Positions 34,430 to 42,501 of a DNA stretch of 64,000 bases are shown piece by piece. The translations under genes were made by a program, and so were the position numbers. The DNA is taken from positions 1 through 64,000 of the forward strand of contig NZ_WPNZ01000001.1 of the NCBI RefSeq assembly GCF_009755605.1. The letters run 5' to 3'. The DNA comes from Streptomyces typhae (GTDB taxonomy: Bacteria; Actinomycetota; Actinomycetes; Streptomycetales; Streptomycetaceae). Position 1 is the first letter of the stretch. Each line of letters starts with the position of its first letter. The notes under the pieces were generated by a model. The model had not been told where the DNA came from, ran no database searches, and saw only the letters and a program-made list of their open reading frames with translations.

Positions 34430-35398
34430 ATGCGTGCACTTCTCGTGGTCAACCCGGCGGCTACTACTACCAGTGCGCGCACCCGTGACGTACTGATCCA
34501 CGCTCTCGCGAGCGAGATGAAGCTGGAAGCGGTCACCACGGAGTACCGCGGTCACGCCCGCGACCTCGGCCGGCAGGCCGCGGAGAGCAAGGACATCGAG
34601 CTGGTCGTGGCCCTCGGCGGCGACGGCACCGTCAACGAGGTCGTCAACGGTCTGCTGCACGATGGACCCTCTCCGGAGAACCTGCCCCGCCTGGCCGTCG
34701 TCCCCGGGGGGTCGACCAATGTGTTCGCCCGCGCCCTCGGGCTGCCGAACGACGCCGTCGAGGCGACCGGTGCCATCCTGGACGCGCTGCGTGAGGGAAG
34801 CGGACGGACAGTGAGCCTCGGCCGGGTCTCCGGCACGCCGGGCACGGAGGACGAGGCGGTGCCGCCGCGCTGGTTCACCTTCGCGGCGGGGCTGGGATTC
34901 GACGCCGGAGTGGTCGGCCGGGTCGAGCAGCACCGGGAGCGCGGCGCCCGCTCGACGCACGCCCTCTACGTGCGCCAGGTGGTACGCCAGTTCCTCGGTG
35001 AGAGCGACCGCCGCCACGGTTCGATCACGCTGGAGCGGGCCGGCGAGGAGCCGGTCACCGACCTCGTGATGTCCATAGTCTGCAACACCTCCCCCTGGTC
35101 CTACCTGGGCAATCGTCCGTTGTACGCGTCTCCGAAGGCGTCCTTCGACACGGGTCTGGACGTGCTCGGCCTCAAGCGGCTCTCGACGGCTTCGGTGGCC
35201 CGGTACGGCACCCAGCTGCTGCGCTCGACGCCCGAGCGGGGGCCGCACGGAAAGAACGCGGTCTCGCTGCACGACCTGACGGACTTCACCTTGCATTCCA
35301 AGGCGCCCTTGCCCCTTCAGATGGACGGCGACCACCTGGGGCTGCGCACGAGCGTGACGTTCACAGGCGTACGCCGTGCACTGCGTGTGATTGTGTGA
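34430..35398 (+). CDS. Diacylglycerol kinase-family lipid kinase
   Basis: A 322-residue protein of the DAGK catalytic family. It starts MRALLVVNPAATTTSAR; the nucleotide-binding motif is ALGGDGTVNEVVNGL (about residues 62-76), followed by VVPGGSTNVFARALGLP. It would phosphorylate diacylglycerol or a related lipid at the membrane surface. The -10-like TAGTCT (34417-34422) is seven bases from the ATG, so the mRNA may be leaderless. Its stop codon lies inside the left arm of its terminator. Confidence 0.9.
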   Translation: MRALLVVNPAATTTSARTRDVLIHALASEMKLEAVTTEYRGHARDLGRQAAESKDIELVVALGGDGTVNEVVNGLLHDGPSPENLPRLAVVPGGSTNVFARALGLPNDAVEATGAILDALREGSGRTVSLGRVSGTPGTEDEAVPPRWFTFAAGLGFDAGVVGRVEQHRERGARSTHALYVRQVVRQFLGESDRRHGSITLERAGEEPVTDLVMSIVCNTSPWSYLGNRPLYASPKASFDTGLDVLGLKRLSTASVARYGTQLLRSTPERGPHGKNAVSLHDLTDFTLHSKAPLPLQMDGDHLGLRTSVTFTGVRRALRVIV

Positions 35399-35425
35399 GT
35401 GGAAGGGCCCAAAGTCCTTCCACTC
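35397..35425 (+). terminator. Terminator overlapping the kinase stop codon
   Basis: GAGTGGAAGG (35397-35406), 9-base loop, CCTTCCACTC (35416-35425): perfect 10-bp stem. The stop TGA (35396-35398) touches the left arm. Confidence 0.8.
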
Positions 35426-35717
35426 GAACGTTTAGGCCAGGCTCCACCCCATGGAAGTACGGCTGTGACTCAGTCGACACCGAGGAATCAAAAAAAACTT
35501 TCCGGAAGGGGTTGTATCCGCAGCCGAGGTTTGCGAATCTCTACATGGCGATCGGGACGGCCCGCAACACCGGCCTCTACAAGTCGCCAGAACCCCTCCT
35601 CTCACCACAAGGTCCACACCAGGCAACTGGGAGTCGGCCCTTCCCGCGCGGGGGGATTCGTGAAAGCGTTCACATTCACAAGCAATCTTCATGTAAGACC
35701 AAGGAGAGGTAGCAGCC
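35426..35717 (+). other. Leader and promoter region of wblE
   Basis: No gene is supported in these 292 bases. There is an A-tract of eight (35490-35497) next to the palindrome TTTCCGGAA, then GGGGTTGTATCC (35508-35519). The lower part has GTGAA-4-TTCAC (35660-35673) and AGGAGAGG as the ribosome site. GGAAT (35484) with GTT (35511) recalls the SigR promoter pattern, but the spacing (22 bases) is too long. Confidence 0.5.
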
Positions 35718-35975
35718 ATGGACTGGCGTCACAACGCCGTTTGCCGCGAGGAAGACCCCGAGCTGTTCTTCCCCATCGGCAACACCGGTCCTGCGCTGCT
35801 GCAGATCGAGGAAGCCAAGGCCGTCTGCCGTCGCTGCCCTGTCATGGAGCAGTGCCTGCAGTGGGCGCTCGAGTCCGGCCAGGACTCCGGCGTCTGGGGT
35901 GGCCTCAGCGAGGACGAGCGCCGCGCGATGAAGCGCCGCGCCGCCCGCAACCGGGCGCGCCAGGCCAGCGCCTGA
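35718..35975 (+). CDS. wblE: WhiB-family iron-sulfur protein (WblE type)
   Basis: An 85-residue Wbl protein. Four Cys residues for the [4Fe-4S] cluster are at 9, 37, 40 and 46 (CRRCPVMEQC); the turn motif GVWGGLSEDERR and the basic tail KRRAARNRARQASA follow. It binds redox or NO signals and partners with the primary sigma factor. Wbl proteins of this type are conserved in actinobacteria. AGGAGAGG precedes the ATG. It is separated from the histidine kinase gene by a strong terminator. It is not WblC, so it is not the regulator of the resistance genes noted at 3.9 and 17.4 kb. Confidence 0.95.
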   Translation: MDWRHNAVCREEDPELFFPIGNTGPALLQIEEAKAVCRRCPVMEQCLQWALESGQDSGVWGGLSEDERRAMKRRAARNRARQASA

Positions 35976-36106
35976 CGCCCACGCCCCCTTACGAGCCTGA
36001 GCTTGGCGGCGCGTGTGCCTGACGGTACTCATCCGTGGACAGCGCGTACGCAACCCCCGCCCCCGAGCCGCAGCCGCGCAGTACCCCCGGTGCGCATCGC
36101 AACGTG

Positions 36107-36147
36107 AGCAAGAAGCCCCGGACCGACCAGGTCCGGGGCTTCTTGCT
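36107..36147. terminator. Strong terminator between wblE and the histidine kinase gene
   Basis: AGCAAGAAGCCCCGGACC (36107-36124), loop GACCA, GGTCCGGGGCTTCTTGCT (36130-36147): perfect 18-bp stem, able to work in both directions between the convergent genes. The gap 35976-36253 has nothing else. Confidence 0.92.
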
Positions 36148-36253
36148 GTGCTCTGCGCCGCGCGTGTGACGGGGAGGTTCACACACCGTCACGATCGTGG
36201 ACGTTTGCGACCGCCACCACCCGCCGGGTGAGGTGTCGCGATGCCCGTGTCGG

Positions 36254-37729
36254 CTACTTGTCGCCGCGCACCGGAATGTCGAGAACCACCCGAGTGCCCC
36301 GTTCCGGCGCCCTGACCATGTCGAACGTACCGCCCAGCTCGCCCTCGACGAGGGTGCGCACGATTTGCAGTCCCAGGTTGCCCGAGCGATGCGGGTCGAA
36401 GTCGTCGGGCAGACCGACACCGTCGTCCTGCACCGTGATCAGGAGCCGGACTTCCTTCGCCGTGCCGCCGCGGACCGCGGAGACCTCGACGCTGCCGGTG
36501 TCCCCCTGTGCGAAGCCGTGCTCCAGGGCGTTCTGCAGGATCTCCGTGAGGACCATCGACAGCGGCGTCGCCACTTCGGCATCCAGGATGCCGAAACGTC
36601 CGGTGCGCCGGCCCGTCACCGTTCCGGGTGAGATCTCCGCAACCATGGCGAGCACCCGGTCGGCGATCTCGTCGAACTCCACCCGCTCATCCAGATTCTG
36701 GGAGAGCGTCTCGTGGACGATGGCGATCGAGCCCACCCGGCGCACCGCTTCCTCCAGGGCCTCGCGCCCGGAGACGGAGTCGATGCGCCGCGCCTGGAGC
36801 CGCAGCAGCGCCGCGACCGTCTGGAGGTTGTTCTTCACCCGGTGGTGGATCTCCCGGATGGTGGCGTCCTTGGTGATCAACTCGCGCTCGCGGCGGCGCA
36901 GTTCGGTGACGTCCCGCAGCAGCACCAGCGAACCGATGCGCGGCCCCTTGGGCTTGAGCGGAATGGCACGCAGCTGGATCACGCCGTCACCGCCCTCGAT
37001 CTCGAACTCACGGGGCGCCCAGCCGCTGGCCAGCTTGGTCAGGGCCTCGTCCACAGGGCCCCGGGACGGCGCGAGTTCGGCGGTGGCCTTGCCCAGATGG
37101 TGCCCCACGAGGTCGGCGGCAAGGCCGAGGCGGTGGTACGCGGACAGCGCGTTCGGCGACGCGTACTGGACGACGCCGTCCGCGTCCAGGCGCAGCAGAC
37201 CGTCGCCCACGCGCGGGGACGCGTCCATGTCGACCTGCTGTCCCTCGAACGGAAACGATCCTGCGGCGATCATCTGCGCCAGGTCGGATGCCGACTGCAG
37301 ATACGTGAGTTCGAGCCGCGAAGGGGTGCGCACCGTGAGGAGGTTGGTATTGCGGGCGATGACTCCGAGAACGCGTCCCTCCCTGCGTACGGGGATGGAC
37401 TCGACGCGCACCGGGACCTCCTCGCGCCACTCCGGGTCACCCTCGCGCACGATGCGACCCTCGTCGAGCGCGGCGTCGAGCAGCGGCCGCCGACCGCGCG
37501 GCACCAGGTGGCCGACCATGTCGTCCTGATAGGAGGTCGGGCCGGTGTTGGGCCTCATCTGCGCCACGGAGACATAGCGCGTGCCGTCGCGCGTGGGCAC
37601 CCACAGCACGAGGTCGGCGAAGGAGAGGTCGGAGAGCAGCTGCCACTCCGAGACCAGCAGATGGAGCCACTCGAGGTCGGAGTCGCCGAGGGCTGTGTGC
37701 TGGCGTACGAGGTCGTTCATGGAGGGCAC
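36254..37729 (-). CDS. Sensor histidine kinase, PdtaS-like (HisKA_2)
   Basis: A 491-residue cytoplasmic kinase without membrane segments. Order: an N-terminal GAF domain (from LHLLVSEWQLLSDLSFADLV; about residues 1-150), a PAS domain (GDGLLRLDADGVVQYASPNA), the H box IREIHHRVKNNLQTVAALLR, and the HATPase domain (LTEILQNALEHGF, then VQDDGVGLP, GNLGLQIVRTLV). This is the PdtaS arrangement, whose partner is an ANTAR-type response regulator (PdtaR) that acts on RNA. The partner is not in this window. GTG 37729 (protein MPSMNDLV...) is taken; ATG 37720 would give MNDLVRQH and is equally possible. Confidence 0.9.
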   Translation of the reverse strand: MPSMNDLVRQHTALGDSDLEWLHLLVSEWQLLSDLSFADLVLWVPTRDGTRYVSVAQMRPNTGPTSYQDDMVGHLVPRGRRPLLDAALDEGRIVREGDPEWREEVPVRVESIPVRREGRVLGVIARNTNLLTVRTPSRLELTYLQSASDLAQMIAAGSFPFEGQQVDMDASPRVGDGLLRLDADGVVQYASPNALSAYHRLGLAADLVGHHLGKATAELAPSRGPVDEALTKLASGWAPREFEIEGGDGVIQLRAIPLKPKGPRIGSLVLLRDVTELRRRERELITKDATIREIHHRVKNNLQTVAALLRLQARRIDSVSGREALEEAVRRVGSIAIVHETLSQNLDERVEFDEIADRVLAMVAEISPGTVTGRRTGRFGILDAEVATPLSMVLTEILQNALEHGFAQGDTGSVEVSAVRGGTAKEVRLLITVQDDGVGLPDDFDPHRSGNLGLQIVRTLVEGELGGTFDMVRAPERGTRVVLDIPVRGDK

Positions 37730-37799
37730 GTCTGCGAGCGTACCTGGCGATCCCGGTGGTCCCTGTTGTACCTGGGTGCGGCTGGCGGCGGCTCGCGGC

Positions 37800-38095
37800 G
37801 GCTGGCCATGCTCGTTGTGCGTGGCGGGTGGTGACTGTTGCGGCGGCTGGCGACTGTTGTGGCTGCCGGTGTCTGCTGTGCCTTGCGGTGGCTGTCGGCG
37901 TTTGGTGTGCCTCGCGGTGGCTGCGGCGGCTGCTGTGCCCGACGATGGGTGTCGGCATTTGCTGTGCCTGGCGACAGTTGTCGGCAGCTGCTGTGCCCGA
38001 CGGCGGCTGTCGGCGGCCGCTGTGCCTGGTGACGGCTAGGGCATTTGCTTACCCGACGGCGGCTGCCTGTGCCGGTCGTATCCGGCTGCGGCTGC
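37800..38095. repeat. Degenerate 27-29 bp repeats in a 677-base gap
   Basis: Seven or more imperfect units of about 29 bases, each like CGGTGGCTGTCGGCG followed by TTTGGTGTGCC or GCTGCTGTGCC. The gap 37730-38406 has no gene. The last part (38200-38400) is plainer DNA with A/T-richer stretches near 38320-38360. Confidence 0.75.
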
Positions 38096-38406
38096 CCGCG
38101 CGTGTCGGATCCGGCCGGACCCGACAGGCCGCGGCGCCGGGGCGGGACCCTCAACCCGACCCCAACACCGCAGCCCTTCAGGTGCATCGACGACCGGAAT
38201 GTGCGGTACCAGCCGCCGATTCGGGAGAACCCGGCGCGGTCAGGGCAGAGAGCGCCGGCTCCTCGATCCGCTCTTCTGTGCGGGAAGAGCGGGGCTTTAC
38301 TCCCGCATTGTGGACTAGACCATTCTCCGATGTCTATGCGCGGGAAGCGGTTTGTTGTCGGATCTTCCTCCAGTCGGGATTCCGGTTTTCGCCCGGCGGA
38401 AGCCCG

Positions 38407-39003
38407 TCAGGCCGTCGGCCAGGCCCGCATCGCCAGGTCGACGACAGCATTGAGATCCGCCCTTGTGGCGCCGTCGCGCGACTGCTGCGACAGCCCCTGG
38501 AAGACCGCCCCCATATATCGGGCGAGATGACCGGCGTCCGCGCCCCCGGGCAGTTCCCCGGCGTCGACGCCTCGCTGGATGCGTGCCGCGAAGGTCTCGA
38601 CGTTCGCGTTGCGCTGGGCGCGCAGGGTCTGCTCGATCTCGGGGGTCGTGCAGTTGGTCGCCGCGTGGATGACCATGCAGCCGTGTGGGTGGCCGGGCTC
38701 GGTGAAGACCGCGGCGGCCTCCCGCAGGACGCGCTCCATCGCGGCGCGGGCCGTCGGCTCCTCCGCCAGCGCGTGCCCGCCGAAGGCTCCGTACGAGCCC
38801 ACGTACCGCACCAGGACCTCCTCGAACAAGGTCCGCTTGTCGCCGAACGCGGCGTACAGGCTCGGGGCTCCGATGCCCATCTCGCGGGTGAGGTCGGAGA
38901 CGGTCGTCGCCTCGTACCCGTGCTCCCAGAACTGGCGCAGGGCCTTCTCCAGGGCCGTGTCCCGGTCGAAGGAGCGCGGCCTGCCTCGCTGTTTCGTCGC
39001 CAT
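38407..39003 (-). CDS. TetR/AcrR-family regulator
   Basis: A 198-residue TetR protein. The N-terminal helix-turn-helix spans about residues 9-58 (RSFDRDTALEKALRQFWEHG, then TTVSDLTREMGIGAPSLYAAFGDKRTLFEE). The C-terminal part is a ligand-binding domain of the TetR_C family. It is divergent from the SDR gene, with two palindromes in between, so it most likely represses itself and the SDR gene. The inducer is unknown. Confidence 0.93.
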   Translation of the reverse strand: MATKQRGRPRSFDRDTALEKALRQFWEHGYEATTVSDLTREMGIGAPSLYAAFGDKRTLFEEVLVRYVGSYGAFGGHALAEEPTARAAMERVLREAAAVFTEPGHPHGCMVIHAATNCTTPEIEQTLRAQRNANVETFAARIQRGVDAGELPGGADAGHLARYMGAVFQGLSQQSRDGATRADLNAVVDLAMRAWPTA

Positions 39004-39016
39004 GGAAAAAATTCTA

Positions 39017-39074
39017 TAGCGCCCGCTAGAAAAATGGGAGCCCGTCGGGTACGGTCTTTATGTAGCGGCCACTA
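39017..39074. promoter_or_regulatory. Two operator palindromes for the TetR regulator
   Basis: TAGCGCCCGCTA (39017-39028) and TAGCGGCCACTA (39063-39074) share the form TAG-N6-CTA and lie 46 bases apart, in the 95-base gap between the divergent TetR and SDR genes. Each is next to an A/T-rich run. Confidence 0.7.
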
Positions 39075-39098
39075 GAGAAAGTTGGGGGGCGCCTCATC

Positions 39099-40004
39099 AT
39101 GGGTGCACTTGCGGGTACGGCGAAGACCGGCACGACGAAGATCGGGACGGCAGAGACCGGCATGGCGAAGACGCGTGTGGCAACAACAGACACGGCCGAT
39201 GGAGACACGGACACGAGCGAGAGGCACACAGCGGCCGGGACGAACCCAGGGCGGCTGGTGGGCAAGACCGCCCTGGTCACGGGCGGCAGCCGAGGCATCG
39301 GGCGCGGCATCGCCGAGCGCCTCGCGCAGGACGGCGCCCGGGTCGGCGTGCACTACGGCAGCAACGAGGCCGCGGCGAAGGAGACGGTGGCGGCGATCGA
39401 GCGGTCCGGCGGCTCCGCTTTCGCGATCGGCGCGGAGCTCGGCGTGCCCGGTGACGCGGCTGCGCTGTGGGCGGCCTTCGACGCCCATGCGGACGGCCTG
39501 GACATCCTGGTGAACAACGCCGGGATCGGTACTTCACGGCCGTTCGCAGACACGGACGAGGCGGAGTACGACAGGTTGTTCGCGGTGAACGCCAGAGCTC
39601 CGTACTTCATCACCCGCCTCGGCGCGGAGCGGCTGCGGGACGGCGGGCGCATCATCAACATCTCGTCGGGCGTCTCCCACGCGGCCGTGCTGCCGGACAT
39701 CATGACGTATGCCATGACGAAGGGCGCCCTGGACGTCTTCACGCGGAACCTGTCCAAGGTTCTCGGCCCCCGCGGCATCACGGTCAACGCGGTGGCGCCC
39801 GGCATCGTGGACACGGACATCAACGCTGCGTGGCTGCGCGGCGAGGACAACAAGGACGCGTGGGCGGGCGCGGCGGCGATGTCCGCCCTGGGCAGGGTCG
39901 GGACGACACAGGACATAGCCGATGTGGTCGCCTTCCTCGCCGCACCGGACGGACGGTGGGTGACGGGTCAGTGGATCGACGCGACGGGAGGTTCCCTGGC
40001 CTGA
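39099..40004 (+). CDS. SDR-family oxidoreductase with low-complexity N-terminal extension
   Basis: A 301-residue short-chain dehydrogenase. Cofactor motif TGGSRGIGRG (about residues 61-70), NNAGIGT, catalytic Ser in INISSGVSH, and the YxxxK pair in YAMTKGALD. The first ~50 residues are repeats of Thr, Gly and Lys (GTAKTGTTKIGTAETGMAKT) absent from usual SDRs, which are ~250 residues. A later start such as GTG near 39180 is possible. It reduces a carbonyl, probably with NADPH; the substrate is unknown. It is probably controlled by the TetR protein through the palindromes at 39017-39074. Confidence 0.88.
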   Translation: MGALAGTAKTGTTKIGTAETGMAKTRVATTDTADGDTDTSERHTAAGTNPGRLVGKTALVTGGSRGIGRGIAERLAQDGARVGVHYGSNEAAAKETVAAIERSGGSAFAIGAELGVPGDAAALWAAFDAHADGLDILVNNAGIGTSRPFADTDEAEYDRLFAVNARAPYFITRLGAERLRDGGRIINISSGVSHAAVLPDIMTYAMTKGALDVFTRNLSKVLGPRGITVNAVAPGIVDTDINAAWLRGEDNKDAWAGAAAMSALGRVGTTQDIADVVAFLAAPDGRWVTGQWIDATGGSLA

Positions 40005-40017
40005 ACCTCCGGCCCGC

Positions 40018-40182
40018 GTCATCGGCCCGCATCGCCGGCCTGCATCGCCGGCCTGCATCGCCGGCCTGCAGACCGGCCGGAACCACCGGCCCCTACCGCC
40101 GACCCGACTCATCGGCCTGCACCACCAGCCCGAACCATCGACCTGCGCCACCAGCCCGAACCACCGGCCTGCATCGCTGAAC
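40018..40182. repeat. Degenerate 12-15 bp repeats after the SDR gene
   Basis: About eleven imperfect units of the form CATCGCCGGCCTG, between the SDR and SIS genes (convergent). The first three copies are exact 12-mers. Confidence 0.8.
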
Positions 40183-40188
40183 TGCAGC

Positions 40189-41259
40189 TCACCGCGTCTC
40201 CGTCACCTTTGCCAGCGCCCGCGGGGCGTCGGGGTCCTGGCCGCGGGCGATGGTGACCTCGTGGGCGAGCAACTGGAGGGGGATGATCTCCAGGATCGGC
40301 TGGACATCCTCGGGTACGCCCTCGGTGGGTAGGACGAACCCGGCGGACGCCTGCTCGACCTGGGGCTTGGGGCCGATGACGACGAGGTCGGCGCCGCGGC
40401 CGCGCAGCCGGTCGAGGACGGGCTGCAGTGCCTCCCCTCCCCTGCCGTCCGGGACGACGGCGATGACCGGCGAGATGTTGTCGACCATGGCGAGGGGGCC
40501 GTGCAGGAGGTCGGCGCCGGAGTAGGCGAGGGCGGGGATGTAGCTGGTCTCCATCAGCTTCAGGGCGGCTTCCTTGGCGGTGGGATAGCCGTAGCCGCGG
40601 GAGGTGATCACCATGCGTTCGGCGAAGCGGTAGCGGGCGGCGAGGGTGCGGATCTCCGCCTGGCGGGCCAGCAGGTCGGCGGCGAGGCCGGGCAGGGGGC
40701 GCGCCGCGGCACCGTCGCCGTCGCGCAGCCCCTCGACGAAGAGGTAGAGGGCGAGCAGGGAGGCCGTGTAGGTCTTCGTGGCCGGCAGGGCCTTCTCCGG
40801 GCCCGCGAGGATGTCGATGTGGTGTTCGGATACGGCGGCCAGCGGGGAGTCGGGGTTGTTGGTGACCGCGAGGGTGAGAGCGCCGGCCTCGCGGGCGGCC
40901 TGGGTGGAGGCCACCAGGTCCGGTGAGCCGCCGGACTGGCTCACGGTGATGACCAGAACGTCCCTGAGGTCGGGCTTGGCGCCGTAGGCCGTGGTCGTGG
41001 ACATGGAGGTGAGGCCGCAGGGCAGGCCGAGGCGGACTTCGAGGAGGTACTTGGCGTAGAGGGCGGCGTTGTCGGAGGTGCCGCGGGCGGTGAGCAGGAC
41101 GAAGCGGGGGCTTCGGGCGGCGACCCGGGCGGCGGTCTCGCGGATCCTCGGGGCGCCGGTGTCGAGGAGCCGCCGCAGGACATCGGGCTGCTCGGCCATC
41201 TCACGGGACATGATGCGACCGGGCTGCTCGCTGTAGGTGGAGGACGACGTCACAGTCAT
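40189..41259 (-). CDS. SIS-domain protein, probable GlmS-like glucosamine-6-phosphate deaminase
   Basis: A 356-residue protein with two SIS domains (about 30-170 and 195-340). It resembles the isomerase half of GlmS without the glutaminase domain: LTARGTSDNAALYAKYLLE, VSQSGGSPDLVAS, ATKTYTASLLAL; catalytic-type Glu in EAALKLMETSYIPALAYSG, and the C-terminal PRALAKVTE Lys. Such stand-alone SIS proteins are known as NagB-II type deaminases. ATG 41259 has GGGAGA upstream. It is divergent from nagB, with a DasR site between them. A role in amino-sugar use is supported by context; other sugar isomerase or AgaS-type functions remain possible. Confidence 0.85.
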   Translation of the reverse strand: MTVTSSSTYSEQPGRIMSREMAEQPDVLRRLLDTGAPRIRETAARVAARSPRFVLLTARGTSDNAALYAKYLLEVRLGLPCGLTSMSTTTAYGAKPDLRDVLVITVSQSGGSPDLVASTQAAREAGALTLAVTNNPDSPLAAVSEHHIDILAGPEKALPATKTYTASLLALYLFVEGLRDGDGAAARPLPGLAADLLARQAEIRTLAARYRFAERMVITSRGYGYPTAKEAALKLMETSYIPALAYSGADLLHGPLAMVDNISPVIAVVPDGRGGEALQPVLDRLRGRGADLVVIGPKPQVEQASAGFVLPTEGVPEDVQPILEIIPLQLLAHEVTIARGQDPDAPRALAKVTETR

Positions 41260-41417
41260 GTCTCCCACTGTGCTCGCTACCGGCCGGGAGCGCTTGCCCA
41301 TCGGGGCGGCCGGGGCCGGCCCGGAGGGCTTCGCCCGGCTCTGTCAGGGGTGCCGGTGGAGGTACGGCGAGGTGGCCGGTGGGAGGACTGCGGTGGACGG
41401 CGGAGTGGACCGACAGG

Positions 41418-41500
41418 GGCCTGCGGAGGGGATTGCGCAGGGCCCTGCGGAGGGGATTGCGCGGGGGGCTGCAGAGGGGGCTGCGGAGGGGTCCGGCGGA
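41418..41500. repeat. 24-bp repeats in the SIS-nagB gap
   Basis: CTGCGGAGGGGATTGCGC recurs at 41421 and 41445, with degraded units at 41469 and 41481 (period 24, then 12). The 357-base gap 41260-41616 has no gene. Its lower half carries the nagB promoter and the DasR site. Confidence 0.75.
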
Positions 41501-41552
41501 GGGTGGTCTGGGGGCACCGATGGGGGACGGCCAGGGTGCGGCTCTGCTAGAT

Positions 41553-41564
41553 TGGTCTATACCA
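41553..41564. promoter_or_regulatory. DasR-responsive element (dre) before nagB
   Basis: TGGTCTATACCA, a perfect 12-base palindrome that matches the known dre core (TGGTCTAGACCA) with one symmetric change. It lies 52 bases ahead of the nagB start and could also serve the divergent SIS gene. Confidence 0.85.
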
Positions 41565-41616
41565 CACTCCGAGCGCACCTCCCGCTCCTCCCCTACTCCA
41601 GATCGGCAGGCACAGC

Positions 41617-42402
41617 GTGGAAGTTGTCATCGTCCCGGACGCCAAGGCAGGCGGCGAGCTCATCGCGGAGGCCATGGCCGCCCTGGTTCGCCGCAAGCCC
41701 GACGCCCTGCTCGGTGTCGCCACCGGCTCGACCCCGCTGCCCATCTACGAGGCGCTGACGGCGAAGGTCCGCGAGGGTGAGGTCGACGCGTCGCGGGCGC
41801 GCATCTGCCAGCTGGACGAGTATGTGGGGCTGCCCGCCGGGCACCCGGAGTCGTACCGCTCGGTGGTGCTGCGGGAGGTCGTGGAGCCGCTCGGGCTGAG
41901 CGAGTCGGCGTTCATGGGCCCTGACGGCAGCGCGGAGGACGTGCAGGGCGCGTGCGAGGCGTACGACAGGGCGCTGGCGGAGGCGGGCGGGGTCGACCTG
42001 CAACTGCTCGGGATCGGTACCGACGGGCACATCGGGTTCAACGAGCCCTGCTCGTCGCTGGCCTCGCGTACGCGGATCAAGACGCTGACCGAGCAGACGC
42101 GGGTGGACAACGCGCGGTTCTTCGAGGGGGACATCGAGCAGGTGCCGCACCACGTCATTACGCAGGGCATCGGCACGATCCTGGAGGCTCGGCACCTGGT
42201 GCTGCTCGCCACGGGTGAGGGCAAGGCGGATGCGGTGGCGGCGACCGTCGAGGGGCCGGTGGCCTCCGTGGTGCCCGCGTCCGCGCTTCAGTTGCATCCG
42301 CATGCCACCGTGGTGGTGGACGAGGCGGCTGCGTCCAAGCTGAAGCTTGCCGAGTACTTCCGGCACACGTACGCCAACAAGCCTGCTTGGCAAGGGCTTT
42401 AG
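41617..42402 (+). CDS. nagB: Glucosamine-6-phosphate deaminase
   Basis: A 261-residue NagB. Key motifs: VATGSTPLPIYE, the catalytic Asp in CQLDEYVGLP, IGTDGHIGFNEPCSSLASRTR (proton-relay Asp and His), and FFEGDIEQVPHHVITQGIGTI. It converts glucosamine-6-phosphate to fructose-6-phosphate and ammonia. Its substrate is the signal that releases DasR from DNA in S. coelicolor, so nagB activity feeds back on the whole regulon. GTG start. It is preceded by a dre site and followed by a strong terminator. Confidence 0.97.
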   Translation: MEVVIVPDAKAGGELIAEAMAALVRRKPDALLGVATGSTPLPIYEALTAKVREGEVDASRARICQLDEYVGLPAGHPESYRSVVLREVVEPLGLSESAFMGPDGSAEDVQGACEAYDRALAEAGGVDLQLLGIGTDGHIGFNEPCSSLASRTRIKTLTEQTRVDNARFFEGDIEQVPHHVITQGIGTILEARHLVLLATGEGKADAVAATVEGPVASVVPASALQLHPHATVVVDEAAASKLKLAEYFRHTYANKPAWQGL

Positions 42403-42425
42403 GCTTCCTGCCGGGGTCGCTGCTG

Positions 42426-42464
42426 ACGGCGCCGGGCGCCCCTGCGTGGGGCGCCCGGCGCCGT
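42426..42464 (+). terminator. nagB terminator
   Basis: ACGGCGCCGGGCGCCCC (42426-42442), loop TGCGT, GGGGCGCCCGGCGCCGT (42448-42464): perfect 17-bp stem, then TTCTGTGTTGTG. Confidence 0.92.
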
Positions 42465-42501
42465 TCTGTGTTGTGCTGCTCCTTGTTCGGGTGCGGGCCG
42501 T

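Noticed and set aside
35484..35513. A SigR promoter before wblE
   Set aside because: GGAAT and GTT are present but separated by 22 bases, against the usual 18-19.
35395..35712. A 105-codon ORF in the wblE leader
   Set aside because: It lacks a ribosome site, starts over the terminator of the kinase gene, and has mixed third-position bias unlike the true genes.
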